In this document: positions 23,127-35,303 of the stretch, in pieces | Layout: each line of letters begins with the position of its first letter | Position numbering within the stretch: the stretch's first letter is position 1 | NCBI GenBank assembly: GCA_010093485.1 | Contig: MU001515.1 | Location: 391,518-455,517, forward strand | Length of the DNA stretch: 64,000 bases | Origin: Karstenula rhodostoma CBS 690.94 | Taxonomy: Eukaryota > Ascomycota > Dothideomycetes > Pleosporales > Didymosphaeriaceae | Direction: 5' to 3' | Notes under the pieces: model-generated | Databases searched by the model: none | Seen by the model: the letters and a program-made list of their open reading frames with translations, nothing else | Told to the model about the DNA's origin: nothing | Translations under genes and position numbers: made by a program

Positions 23127-23313
23127 ACTACAATAGGTTCTGCCACTACAATAGGTTCTGCCACTACAATAGGTTCTGTCACTATAGCAGGTCTTGCCAC
23201 TATAAGAAGTTCTACCACTGCGACAGGTCCTGCTATTATAACTAGTCCTGCCACTGTAACAAAGTCGTGCCATGGCAACAAGTCCTCCCACTGCAACAAG
23301 GTCTTGCCGCTGT
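23127..23313. repeat. 18-bp minisatellite with a decay gradient
   Basis: About ten consecutive units of ACTACAATAGGTTCTGCC-type. The leftmost three are nearly identical and the rest diverge progressively to the right (ACTATAGCAGGTCTTGCC, ACTGTAACAAAGTCGTGCC). The 18-bp period keeps a frame open on both strands, which is a by-product rather than evidence of a gene. Confidence 0.8.
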
Positions 23314-23434
23314 ATTAATATCTAGCCACTCCGTAGGAAGAAGTATAGAAGATTCTAAATAATAGCCTTGTCACACGATACAATGCGCGTACTTCCGCTA
23401 CAAAGCAGAGTCACAGCGCTGGATTGGAAACCGC

Positions 23435-23815
23435 CGCCTCAACCCTGCTTTCGCATTGAATCCATCATTGCAAAGATAGGAGGCCACAATTATATAAGGG
23501 GGCCTTTCCGCTCAGCCCTACTTTCTCATTTGATCAATTTTCGTAAAGATACGATACTTGTCATCCAGGAAAACTTTGCTACTCGGCCATTTCTTCTCGT
23601 TTGATCAATTTCGCGAAGGTACGAGGAGGCTACAATCGTCCAGGAAACCCCGCCACTTCGCCCTCTTTTCTCATGTAACCAATTTTCGCAAAGATGTGAC
23701 GCCTATTATATAGGGAAGCCCTGCAACTCAGCCCTGTTTTCTCATGTAATCAATTGTTGCAAAAGTAAGTGGCTACCATCATCCAGGAAAACCTCGCCAA
23801 TATTGCGTGTGCGAA
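23435..23815. repeat. Degenerate tandem repeat, units of about 70-90 bp, five copies
   Basis: Each unit carries a CAGCCCT-TTTCTCAT block, then GATCAATTTTCGCAAAGAT, then a variable part ending in ATCCAGGAAAACC. Copies begin near 23440, 23516, 23591, 23661 and 23741. Units differ by substitutions and small indels, so the array is old. Confidence 0.7.
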
Positions 23816-26245
23816 GCTTTACCGAAGTCTTATCTTTTGACATACTTCAGCTATATCTTCCCAATCTACAAATTCCTGGGTCGCACCTGCCTGTCAATGC
23901 GACTAACGTAGGTGTACAAGGTAGCGGGAGGTGGGATATACCCGTCACGTGCGCTCCTGGCTGCCCAGGTGATTTGTGATGAGATTGAGCTCTGAGCCAA
24001 TCGATTACCAGCCGAATAACACAATACAAGGCCGCTATAGATAATCAGTGTATATCGGAATCTCTTAGAAGGTTATGTTACAAAGCGACTCAAAGGATGG
24101 TCGTAGGAAGGCGTGTGCCATGTCCGCGGTCCCAGCCCACGAACAAAGTTTGAGAGATTTCCATGTTGGAGGGTCGATTAACTACCTTTACTCAAACCAA
24201 ATATGATACTTCGCGAACTTGGGCAAGCCGCGGCAAAACTTAATAAAGGAACTCGGTGGCAACTACCTTTGCAAATAGAGAAAGACAGTTATGAATAATA
24301 ATCGCGTGGTAGCGTTATAGGATGAGAAGCTCGTGCTGCAAGGAGACCCAAGGTCCGTGGCAGCATTTCTCACCTTCGAGCCTGCAACCGAAATGATTGC
24401 AGCTCGCCCATGTCCGGATTACACTGCCCTCTCGCACGTTTGGATTAATTCATCCAGGAAAAAGTGCCCTCTATGTCTTCAAAACTGTAGAAGGTCGCGT
24501 TGCGATACTATATGGAGATCAATCGTGCGGTTTTCCCGCCATAACCAGCGCATGCTCAAAATGAGATCGGCGCCGGTCAATACCTGGTCACCAGCTCACG
24601 GTACAAGCCAAACAGGATGTATATGGAAATATTTGATACAATTCACGAATGGGGAAGGATCATGCTGTGACGCGGCTCGAAGAAGAGTTCCGCCTGTCAC
24701 ACGCCTTAGAGAATCTGAAATCACGCATGTCTAGATGTACTCGCCCAGCGACAGCATAGGTAGATTGAGGTTACAAGGAAACAGCTTCATATTCAGAAGG
24801 CAGTGCGGTGGGCGTTACGATATGAGTGAAAGGTGACTTGAGGTTGTACTGCGCGCGCGCAGCCTTGTGCGCCAACGAACTTGGCTACGATCTGATAGTA
24901 TAACCTCTTGCGCTTTGGCCTACGGTATCGCTCACACCGACACAGTGCAATGGTTAGCCACACAGATTCATGGACTATTAGTTTAACGAGAGCTTCTACG
25001 CGCATTGCACACGCTTGGTGTTAACTTCTATTCACTCTGGAGAGTATCCCAATGAGATGATTTTGATGATACTACAAGCGTGTCCTCCTCCTGATACATC
25101 GTGCACTCATTACATTGTATAACAGTGCCGTAACAATGGGGAGTGCTGTGCCACTGTCCAACCCGCACCTGTGTGCGATGTCTAGAGGAATCCACTAAAC
25201 GCCGCGTAACCATAATGTGTCGAGGCTCCTAGACAAGCAACACCCAGACAATGGGGAGCAGGCAATTGATGTCCTCATTAACTGTACGTCTGAGGGTGGT
25301 GTCGCCATTCGGGCCACCTGGGCGATGAGTGAGCAATCTTGGATTGAAAGTAAAACCCACCCTCGCAATCGCGTCTTGAAGTGGCAACAATAACAGAACG
25401 CCAGAACCTATTACCCTGGACGGGAAGTTTCGAAGATGAGAAGACTCTACAAAACTACCCTTCCAGATCATGGGCATTTCTGGACGATGATAGCGGAGTT
25501 CTGATTACCAAAGGCAGAAAAGGGGCGCCACTCAGCCTCGCTCGACAAATGCCTCTACGATCCCAATCTTGTATTTTTGGCTCAGCTCAGATACGACGAC
25601 GTGGAGAAGTATGCAGCAGGACAGAGCGTAATCTTTGCAGGGGCACAGAAATCTCGCGGTACGCGGAGGGGTTTCGTCGTCGGCGTGCGCGCGGTTCGGT
25701 ACAATTGGGCGGCTACTTGTACAAGTGTACGTATGACGCGCCGGCGGTCAGCCCCCCGTAAAAGGCATCTACTTGTATGTATGCGAGTTATTACTGAAAT
25801 CGCTTCGATCCAGAGCACCTTCAGCAAGAGACGCCTGCACTAAAGCATCGCACCCCACGCGTGTACAGGCTCGCGAGGCGACACACGCGCAGACCGCTGC
25901 GTCTCAGCAGTATTGCATTTGAAAACGTGTACAGCTTCCCTCATCCAGGATTTCCAGAGTCTACTCTGTTTCTAGTCCTGGTGGTCTTTCATTGCATCCT
26001 GGGCCCGATCTTGACATGCCGACGCTGGCCCGCCTTAGCGTGAGGCGCTAGACCCCGGACTTGGCGACGCGCTAGCGACTTCGCTCTCTTCGCTGTAGAT
26101 CTCCAGCCTCCACCGCCATCATTGCGATACCTGGAAGCAATATACCCAGAGCATACCCTCTTGTTTCGCTGTTGCCGCGCGTCTCTCGCTCTCCCGACGC
26201 CTGTCTCCCGCTCTCGAACTGCCTTACGCGCTCCCCCGCCGCATA
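23816..26245. other. Gene-poor stretch with one ambiguous coding patch
   Basis: Around 25381-25761 two plus-strand frames look partly protein-like: one at its ends (LPWTGSFEDEKTLQNYPSRS) and one in the middle (AQLRYDDVEKYAAGQSVIFA). This fits a frameshifted relic better than an intact gene. The rest shows nothing. Confidence 0.35.
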
Positions 26246-26622
26246 TCACACACAACCTCCCCCGACGCTGCACTGGCGCTGCTGCAGATGGAGCGCCACC
26301 GCAGGGTGATGCCGGAAGCCCAATGCTGGAAATGGTTTCAACACCAACAAGAGGTTTCGGAGATGGAGAGCGCTGTGGCCTACACCTGCTTTCGCGGCGT
26401 TTGACGTACGTGAGAATGGACGGGTCCGAAGGTATGAATTGTGCATTTCCCGACGTGCTGGGTCCTGACGCGTACCAGACAGCTGCAGCGAACGGGTGAG
26501 CACACAGTTGCCACGGTGCGGATACTCACGGCGACCATCTCTCCCGTCCATCTCTGATACCGATCCGATGGCCCCAACACGAGCCCGACAAAGTCCTCGA
26601 TGCATGCGCCAAAGCTTGCCAT
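26246..26622 (-). CDS. Small two-exon orphan protein (109 aa)
   Basis: Exon 1 26622-26530 from ATG (MASFGACIEDFVGLVLGPSD), intron 26529-26483 (GTGAGT...CTGCAG, 47 nt), exon 2 26482-26246 (SGTRQDPARREMHNSYLRTR... to TGA). Phase 0 is kept and the donor is close to consensus. A second intron could start at GTGTAGG inside exon 2, but reading through also stays open. The frame is open upstream of the ATG, so an upstream exon is possible. No signal peptide or recognised domain. Confidence 0.42.
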
Positions 26623-27299
26623 GCCCGCCGAAGACGCCGTTCGTCTGCCACGACCGCGATGGAATACCTCGTACAGGAGCTACCCCACCAAGTTTCGTCA
26701 CGGCAATTCCACAGCGAGCTTGTCGCCGCGAGTCGACGACACGGACGACGGTATACCGGGTAGTGGCTACGCTGCGTTAGCTAGAAAGAAGAACTTGAAG
26801 GTGGCAGGATATGATGCTGCAATGCAGTGTTATTAAACACTGCCTCGCTACGCGTGCGCTGTCAAGGGATCATGGACAAGGACCACGTCGGGTGAGGCCA
26901 ACTGGCCGCTCAAAGCTGATAGGGAAGTAATGAATCTTACTGTCCAGCTGAGAGCGGATCCGCCTAGCTAGCCTTTTAAAGCAGGTTAGTCTAACGTCTT
27001 TGAATTTGACTGCACCTCTACTAAGCTGGTGTAGTGTTCAAGAGCTGGCCATATGCTTGGAAGTTGTCTAGGACTACGTGCGCTGCCTGGCTGATGAGTA
27101 CAACAACTGCTCGCCGCGCTCAGACCCACAGCCGCATCTCCAACGCGCCCACTAGCCGACGAGGATCCCGGGCTGGTAGCCGACCCAACTCCGTTATGAC
27201 TGCTGCTCTGTATGTTCCTGGCTCCGGCGGTTGACTCGCTGGCGACGCTAGGAAACTCGTTCTCGGAGCCGTGTTCAGCGACTAATGACTAAAGGCACC
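26623..27299. other. Gene-free stretch
   Basis: No coding signal seen on either strand. Confidence 0.35.
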
Positions 27300-27790
27300 T
27301 TCCTGTGCGCCTGCTGCCTTTGTAAGCCTGCTGGCACGCTGCCTTCGCTTGCCCGCTCGACGTCCTCTTGATTCTTTGGCTCACTGCCTTCGCAAGCCTT
27401 CCTGTGAGCCCAATGCCTTCGCTGGACTGCCGCCTCCGCAAGCCCGCTCGACGTCGTCCCGATTCTTTGGTTCGCTGCCTTCGCTGGCCTACTTCTGTCC
27501 TGTTAGCCTAGTGCCTTCGCTGGCCCGCTGGATGTCCTCTCATTTCTTTGGCTCGCTGCTTCGCTGGCTGGCTGGTGCCTTTGTAAGCCCGCTGGCCCGC
27601 TTCTTTCCTGTAAGCCTAATCCCTTTGTAAACCCGCCTCTTTCGCTAACCTGCTGCCCTCGCAAGCCCGCTGCCTTTCTGTGGGCCTAATGCCTTCGCTG
27701 GCCTGCTACCTTTGCAAGCCCGATGCCTCCGCTGCCCCGCTCCCTTGGCACACCCGCTCGACGTCCTCTTGACCCCTTCGCTCACGGACA
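27300..27790. repeat. Complex GC-rich tandem repeat (TGCCTTCGCTGGCCCGC-type)
   Basis: About 490 bp composed of shuffled short modules: TGCCTTCGCTGGC, GCAAGCCCGCT, CCTGTAAGCCTAATG and the longer GCTCGACGTCCTCTTGATTC followed by TTTGGCTCGCTG. The long module occurs at about 27355, 27447, 27529 (diverged) and 27756 (partial). The mixture of exact and broken units suggests repeated unequal exchange. Confidence 0.7.
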
Positions 27791-28219
27791 CGCGGCGATT
27801 TATATATACTTCCACTCACGCCCGCTGGACGGGTTACGAGATGGCACAACCAGCGGGCCATGCCAATGAACGAGTCGAGGGCGCTGGACAAGGACAGATG
27901 CCCCTCTCCGGGTTGTGTTTTGGCACACTGCCTGGTAGCGCCACCCGCTGACGGTTACGAAGAAGGGGGGCCGTCTGCTGTTGTCTCTTGACGAGGCTAT
28001 GGTGTAGCTGTACGGTCAGCTGCTGCCCGTCGCCATGTTTTGTTCGACGAGGCTCCGATATAGCTGTACGAATTATTCTCGCGGAGCTTTCGATACAATC
28101 TTGCGATCCGTCCCCATGAGGGTTGCACTGCGAGGGCGTTGCGGCAGGCGCGCGAAGAGAAGGTCCGCCTCGTTCCTGCGTTCCCGCGTCCTCTTGGCCA
28201 CTGAAGACACTACCACTGC
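27791..28219. other. Gene-free stretch with a short direct repeat
   Basis: GACGAGGCT...TAGCTGTACG occurs twice about 58 bases apart (near 27990 and 28048). No gene recognised. Confidence 0.35.
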
Positions 28220-28700
28220 TCAGCTATATCCTCGACGGTAATCTCTACCCGGCAGCAGGACATGCGTCCCGTCCCCCTCAGGTAGCGATCTCACGACCTC
28301 CAGCGTTTGTGCTGGAGCACCATCCCGCGCCAACACCGAATCAACATTCTTTGCGTAGAACTTGAGCGCCTTGTCCAGGGACCCTGATCTCCTCAGCGAG
28401 GCACCCCAAAAGTTGCTCAATACTTCCCCGCTGTGTTTCTCGTTGAAAGGGGACGCGTGACGTATGTATACGTTGTACGCGTCCAAGGCATCACAAACAC
28501 ACTCCACTGAACGACACCCAACCACTTCAAAACCCGCCGAAGCCACAACGTGCTCCGGCGCTGACAACGACAACAACCAGGGAACCGCCTACCTGGGACG
28601 ACCGCACAGATGCAGCAGACTACCGCACGGCGCTTTTGAGAACATGGACAGCGCGGATCAAGTTGATGTCCACGTAGTTGTGAAACAACAGACCATCCCC
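28220..28700 (-). CDS. Orphan protein gene, 5' end unresolved
   Basis: The minus-strand exon 28588-28220 is open for 122 codons with good composition (EVVGCRSVECVCDALDAYNV, GSLDKALKFYAKNVDSVLAR) and ends RDYRRGYS. An upstream segment about 28700-28625 (DGLLFHNYVDINLIRAVHVL) joins in phase if GTGCGG is a donor and AGGTAG an acceptor, a 36-40-nt intron. I found no ATG that opens this frame cleanly. The protein would be helical and soluble. A plus-strand frame of 170 codons (28464-28976) overlaps it and is the main alternative. Confidence 0.4.
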
Positions 28701-29573
28701 ATCTCCATCGCACAAAGCAGGTATATAAGCAACGCTCAGTTCTCGCACATCCTTTCTCGATGGAAGCCGGCGAATGTCACACCAGCTCTATTGCAAGCAG
28801 GTATCCAAGCAACGCTCGATCCTCGCAGAGGCAAGCATTCGAGCAACACTGGATACTCCCGCATCCATCAACGCGACCTCTCTGCAAAGCGGCGCCGGAT
28901 ATGGACGACAGCGAGTGCGGCGCTTGCTGCTCTTCTCTCCACCTCGTCATCAACCCACTCGTCCACTGTAGCTTGACGCTATACAGAGGTCGTTGATGCT
29001 ATACGGAGCGGGATCCTCGGCAGTCCCTCAGCGGTCGGGCAGGTGGATGCGAGTAACTCTGCCAGCGGCCGATGTAGAGGTTGGTACGTTCGCCGCTTAC
29101 GGCGATCTCAAGTACCGCATCGACTCCACGACGCGCGATGCTGTCGTTTCCGCTGAGAAGCAGGGCAGCCCCAGCAAACTCGAACGCAACGCCACGACCA
29201 AACCACGTCACCAAAATTTGCTTCCTCGACTAGCTGCATGTACAGAAACCGTACCACCCGCAGAGCTCGCAGGGAACCAGCGCACGCCACCAACATTGAC
29301 GCCACCAAGCCGAGAAAGCTATGCTCGCCCGTTCCACTGGAACATGCACTAGTGGGAGAGGTGGACGTGCGTGGCCCAGGCGAGGATACAAATCTCTCCT
29401 CATGAGCTTAAACGGTGCTGTGGACTTTTGTTCGAGCTCAGTCTGCCCATGAACTTAGCACTCTGGCCGCTTTGCCACGAAATGGGCAACAGCAAAACTC
29501 GACGACAAACTTCAACATCTCAGCGTGATAGTCACTGCAATCCACGGTCTCTTCGCGTACACCGAACTAAGAC
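28701..29573. other. Ambiguous frames and a duplicated GCAGGTAT motif
   Basis: GCAGGTATATAAGCAACGCTC (about 28718) and GCAGGTATCCAAGCAACGCTC (about 28797) are a near-perfect 21-bp direct repeat 79 bases apart. Minus-strand frames near 29000-29220 look weakly coding (FEFAGAALLLSGNDSIARRG). No model can be fixed. Confidence 0.3.
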
Positions 29574-29987
29574 ATGCACTCCACAGCAAGTCAGCCGACA
29601 GAGCAGGAATCGGCTCCCTTGCGAGTTGACCTCGAAAACTTCGACCAAATCCAACTCCGCCGAGCAGCAATTGAAAGTGCCTGCCAACACCATCGCCACG
29701 TTGAAATCCTCGCGTCCAGTTCCCGCCTTGGCCTTCCAATACTCGCCTCCGTCCCAACTCAGCCCCACACGAGGTCACGGTTGCCCTTTGAACTCCCGGG
29801 TAGTTCCGTAATTTTCTCAGCTCCGATCGAGCTTCGGGCAGGAGATCTTTGCACTCTGGTCCAACCCCTCTCGGCCCAGACCTACCTACACTTGTCATTC
29901 ACAGCCGAGCTTCATCGCGCCCAACGAAGCTGTGCGGCAGGGCATGATTGCCCCGACGTCCGCACGGTGCGCTGGTGCCAACGGTGA
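29574..29987 (+). CDS. Possible single-exon orphan protein (137 aa)
   Basis: Open from ATG 29574 (MHSTASQPTEQESAPLRVDL) to TGA at 29985-29987. The first half has an amphipathic helix (LENFDQIQLRRAAIESACQH). The second half is irregular and contains six cysteines in all. The opposite strand is also partly open (29532-29768, 29512-29898), so the strand choice is not secure. No known family. Confidence 0.3.
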   Translation: MHSTASQPTEQESAPLRVDLENFDQIQLRRAAIESACQHHRHVEILASSSRLGLPILASVPTQPHTRSRLPFELPGSSVIFSAPIELRAGDLCTLVQPLSAQTYLHLSFTAELHRAQRSCAAGHDCPDVRTVRWCQR

Positions 29988-32900
29988 TCTGTATGGCTTC
30001 GGACTGCCCACACCGGTAGCTTTGCGCTGCTCATGCCTTGGAAATATTGTTTCTGTGGCCTAAGAGTGCACTAGCGCTGCGCTATTCCGGTGCCAGGCTC
30101 CTGTGTCGCGTACTGGTCGGCTATGTGAGAGGGGGGTCGAGTTGGAAGGCTGGCGGAGTTGCGTAGGGCGCGTTGAGCTTATCCTTTTTGCGGAGAGGTT
30201 ACACGCTGTCGCATTAACACCCTAGGTATAGGAAAGCTGCGGGTGGGAAGATGGGGCCTGCCTACCCGCCTGTATGCCTTCCTTGTACCGTCCATCGTTG
30301 CCGGATGCTCCAGTATCGGCTCCAAACCAGAAGTCAGCATCAACGCCTTTTATAGACCAGTCCAATAGCTTGCGTATCTGTGATAGATATAATATGCTCA
30401 CACCTGCCCGTCCTAGCGTCCCTAAACCTTTTGTAATTTCGCTTCAAGTAGTCTCGCCAACTGGACAGCGTTTAGAAATCATGTATTGATCAAAGTAGTC
30501 ACGTTTCCTTATATCTGCAGCCGGTTATGGCGCGTGAAAGTTTCTTGTACTTGCCGATCTTTCCTTATGTCAGATGGTTCCGGTGCCTCTATAACTATCT
30601 CTCGTTTGATCACTTCATCTCCTACTAATACTGCCTGACCGCACGCACCAGTAAGTTTATATCTTCATCTCAGATTGGTATTATTAGATGCGGAAGTCTG
30701 CCGGAGTGAATCAGGGTCGTCGAAGTAGTTGAGGCGAGATATCAACTTGACAGATGCTATTTGTTGCGACAATCCTCGAACTACAGGAACAAGAGAATTG
30801 CTGATGCGGGTAGAACACGCATCATTACTTCATCTACGTTGGTACTCCTCCAGCCCTTCGTATAAAAATAGATCGATATTGCGCTGCGCTTTCTTAAAAA
30901 ACAATGTCTGCGCCGTTGCCCGCAGCTATACCAGTGTCGATAGCGGTTCCAACATGGTACCATATTCATGCTTTTCCTATATATATCCTATTAGAGATTG
31001 CGAATAGGCCTCAAGTTCTATTCAGGTTCAAGGAGAGGTGCTGGTGGGGAAGATGGTGCAGATACGGTCCTTTACGGGCGGAGTGGCTGTTAAGCCACCC
31101 CAGGCATTAGCGCCTCCAGCCTCGGCAGCTCTGTAGGCACCGTGTGCTACATGCTTGCCAGGTTATCGTGTGACACTGCAAAGGTCGTTCGTCCAAGATC
31201 CAAGACTTATGTGAATATGTGGAGTCCCTTTGGCTGATTGACCACCTTTTCGTTCCACCAGTGCTAGGACCCGTCCAGGGAGCGTAGTCATTTCTAATAT
31301 GTAGCTTGTTTTCGTATTGCTTTCTACTCTTTTTGTGGCTCGCCTTTGTTTTGTGCTTGGTGGCTGTCTTTTAATGGAGTGTTGGTGCTAAAGCTCATCT
31401 CTACAGTACTCTCTATTTCGCCACTACCGGAGCACCGACTGCGCTCACGGGATGTTAGACGTAAGTGTATTAAAATATTTGTCTAAAATTGCCCAAGGAA
31501 CCTTGGTACCTTTGAATGGGTATGTCTCATCTTGCACGCCTTTGGCAGGACCTCTGACAAAGCAACCCAAGATGCCGATATAGGAAATGTTACCGTTGAG
31601 CAATTGGTAGGCAAGTCATGTTTGTCTGGGTGGCTTCGGGGGAATTACAATGTTATCAAAACGGGGTTCATATCACGTAAAGTCGTCCTGTATAATGCCA
31701 GTGCTATCTCTAGATTTCTTCTTATTTGAATCTTGAGAGAAGGAAGCCATACCCGCAAGGACGACCAGACTGTTATTCAGTCGAGAGGGCTGCCGGTCTC
31801 GGTAGCTTAGTTAATTCTACTGCTGAGGTGACATTCGTTAGGCCAGGCGGAGGTTATTCCGAGACGCCGAGACGAAGTATTACTATTCTACTGTAAAGGT
31901 TCCGTTCGCCTAATTATTGTATTCAGGGTATCGTGCTTGCGCTGATGTCTGGCCAACAACTTGATCGAGAGCATCTAGTCACTATTCGGTATGACTCTTA
32001 AAGGACGCGCTGTCTTAATCGCTACCCAAGCTGACAGCGTCGCCTTCAAATGCAGAAGGACTGGCAGCCTTCCACTGCTTTCCGCCGTCGCACTCGCGCC
32101 GTCAGCTTCATGGTCGAAAGATCGAATAGTGCACAAGGGTGCACCGTTACTGATACCTACTATGCAATACTTGTTCAAACAGCTGCAAGGCTGCCTTGTC
32201 CGCATGAGGCGATGATCAGCCCCACGCAGCAAGTTATGCAGGCGTGGAAGTTAATCGGTGGCTGCTTTCAAGAAGGGAAAGCAAAGAGACGTAGGTTGAA
32301 TAGTGATGTAGCCATAGTAGATGGTCTCGAATTGGCACGCAATAATGGGAATAATAAGAAGATCACTGGCGGCCTTTGAGGAGACGTGGACCTATTTCCT
32401 GATGCTAATAGTTTGGGAGCTTGGTTCCTGGGTGGCTTCGCTTGCGCGATGCTTGAGATGACGCTCGACATAGCGGACTACCAACTTGGAGACACTCACT
32501 GAGGCTCCGTAAGCCGCATACCGCAAACAGCACCTGAAAGTACAAGCGACATGTACGCAATCATTGCAGACTCAACTTCTAGCCCTACACCAGCTCGGAA
32601 ACATCGATACCAAAATGAGAGCCGGCATTCAACTAATACCGTTGGTGTCTTCAGTTTGTTGGGTTTGAGACGCCTCCCTGGATGGCACTACCTACCCTTA
32701 TACATCCATTCATATCAGGTGCACCCTATGCGTTCCGTCTGTTGTATGCAGTCTCGCGAAGATATAGCGGCACGTGTTGTCGCATTGAGCTAGACCTCTA
32801 CAACTTGCGTTACAGGGCACGTAAAGGCATCGTTCTTCCGAGCTCTCAGTATTGATGTGTCAAGATCGACTTTCCAATGTCGGACAGTGCCTGTTCTAGC

Positions 32901-35000
32901 CGGTTCATGAACAGGTGTTGCAAGCGGTTCACACACCTACGTACCCATCTTAGTGGATGCTGGGTTTCGTGAAGGGCACGTCACTTACATCTAAGACAGC
33001 GCCACCATGCGCTCAGCTTTCGTCCACGGCTTTCAAGCCATCTTATATGTAGTTATCTAGCTCATTCCCCATTCAATGAGTAACGGGTATAGATAATCGT
33101 TAGCGAGTGTGATGCGTGAGCTCAAGGACAGTGATTAGTCCTGCTCGCCAGGACTGGGAGGCCTTTGGTGGTATTCCTGTCGGATTCGGGCATCCTCGTC
33201 CGACTACTTTACGATGGAGCACCTATGCCTGCAAAAGGGGAGCCAGACCAGCAACGTTCCACATGGAACGAATGGGTGATACAATTAAGAGTATAATAAC
33301 TTCGACTCCACGGTATAGATCTTTGGTCGACCGGTTACCTTACGCGCGGTATGTGCACGCTGATACGGGCTTACATGTCTTGCAGCGGAGATGCAGAGCA
33401 ACCACCAGATCGAAAGAAATCCAAGGTATACGCTTCACAAATGTTCTAGCTGCGACAGGCAAACACTGCCGACCGCGGAGTAGCGGCTCATGGGGAATAT
33501 GCACGCTAATGTTGGCTTGACGTCTCGGGCCGCAGCAGCCCTCCACACCCGACTCGACCGCAGCCAAGTAACCTCGAATGGACCGAATGGCTCAAAGAAC
33601 CGTTCTAGGAGCCATCGTTGTTACTACAACGTGATTGTGCGCAGCTCATGCTGTGGGCGGTCTGCGCGAACGTCCTATGCGCCAGAACCTACACTTCCGC
33701 ATCACATAGAGGCGGACTTGGTGGACACCCATAGATACAATTGAAATATCCAAGAACAAGCATTGACGACCTTTGCTCGTCGTCGCGATATGGTGTGGCG
33801 CTCCCCTGACGGTCCCGGTGGTAGGTGGAGGGTGTGGGCCACGTTGCGACCTCTACAATGAAATCAACCATACACCAATGCAAATGCTCAAATCATTAGC
33901 AATCGCAGACAGCGAGATATAGTTGCACTGGATTGCAGAAGGATCATAACATAGGCCAATGTTGTAGGATACGATATCGCTCGTTCGCTGCCAACTGTGT
34001 GTCGACTCCCTGCCCAAACTCGAGCAGCGTTTGCTGGCGGGCCCTGCAAACTCATATCACAAGCCTCAATGTGGTCTCTTGGATGTACACTTGGGCGTCT
34101 CCGGTCAGTGGCTGTCGGACTGCAGCTCCCCAGAAGTGGTGGGCGGGTGAATGTGCGGGCTACTCTGCATCACCAGACGAAACATCAGGGCCGCGACGGT
34201 GTATCCTTGCGCATAATCCAGATCTACCTTGAGATTCTTAGTTATCCGCATACTCCCACGGTTTATTTTAGTTTCGTGCTTTGTAGGCACTCGGCAAAAT
34301 GGTCGGCGTGGTCACTCTTCACTCAATGAAACAAGCCGTGTCTGCGCTTGTCAAGGGCGAATGTAGGCATATTCTGTATTGGTTATAGGCAGTCTCCCTG
34401 AAGGTCCTAAAAGATCCTGATGGGTTTGCCTCATGCGACCGTTGCAGCGAAGTCGGTTGGCTGACCCCTAGCGCGACGCCTACGACCGTATAATTACAGC
34501 TTCGCATACCAGTATCGGGAAAGAACAGACTGGAGAAGTCGCGTTGGAGAGTCTAGTGCCTAGAAGATATCTATCACGAACAAGAATGGCATGCAGAGCA
34601 AAACACGCATTAGGGTTAGATCATATCAGAAAGTCTGAGCTTGTAGAAAGCGTGTCGAAACTTTGGCAGGAGTGGTTGGAAATATGGTAAATGTGTACTG
34701 CTATGGAATCTTGAAGATTGGCTCTGGGCGAGCGATCCGCGATCTGGCGCAAAGAAAACGGCTGCTTCTCAACTACGTGTCGCAAGTAGACATGCCGAAT
34801 CAACTTCACGGCTCATTGATATGTCCTGCTGAGGGGCCAGCCTGCATAACAGTCCAGGTCAGTCGACCCTCGATATCTGCGTTTGAGCAGGTGCTATCAT
34901 GAACATCCACGGCGGACGTGTACGTCAAACCAGAGAGCTCTTCCAGCCGCGCTGCACTGCAGCAAGGCAGTCGTTGCGACCCTTGGCTGTATCACCCTCC
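29988..35000. other. Five kilobases without a recognisable gene
   Basis: All frames are broken by frequent stops. The base composition is more AT-rich than in the gene-dense half. A few frames of 70-130 codons (for example 33116-33520, 33997-34329) lack motifs and splice support. Patches near 30370-30600 and 30730-31000 may be heavily mutated transposon sequence, but no reverse transcriptase, integrase or transposase motif is readable. Confidence 0.4.
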
Positions 35001-35303
35001 TCACCACAGCCTGCGCCTACCGCGCCTACCGGACCGCCTACCAATCCAACGCCAAACTCGCAATGACTGGGGCTCGCGCTGCCCGACGGCATCGTAGATT
35101 CGCTGTTCTGGCTCAGCGGGAACGCAGGATGCCGCCAGAGCGGTGAGAGTGCTATCAGCGCTATCTTCATACTTACCAAGGCACTGCCGGCTGGCGGTCA
35201 GCAATCGAGAAGAGTGTTTTACTTCTCGGGAGACTTGCTGGTGCTGTGGCTGCATTCTGTTTAGTGGTGGGGGAGAATCCGAATGCGACGATTCTAGCTG
35301 CAT
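35001..35303 (-). CDS. Small basic two-exon orphan protein (77 aa)
   Basis: Exon 1 35303-35177 from ATG (MQLESSHSDSPPPLNRMQPQ), intron 35176-35108 (canonical GTAAGTAT donor, CTGAG branch, GCCAG acceptor, 69 nt), exon 2 35107-35001. Splicing is in phase and changes CLG... to CLEQRIYDAVGQREPQ; the C-terminus is arginine-rich (RRSGRRGRRRLW). Unspliced the frame is also open, which adds doubt. Possibly nuclear or nucleic-acid binding because of the basic tail (inference). Plus-strand frames overlap this locus. Confidence 0.42.
   Translation of the reverse strand: MQLESSHSDSPPPLNRMQPQHQQVSREVKHSSRLLTASRQCLGKYEDSADSTLTALAASCVPAEPEQRIYDAVGQREPQSLRVWRWIGRRSGRRGRRRLW

Noticed and set aside
23085..23318. 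Open frames across the 18-bp minisatellite on both strands
   Set aside because: The period is a multiple of three so any stop-free unit gives a long frame; there is no coding character outside the repeat.
30340..31010. Possible retrotransposon remnant
   Set aside because: The region is AT-rich and heavily stopped, but no reverse transcriptase, integrase or terminal repeat could be read.
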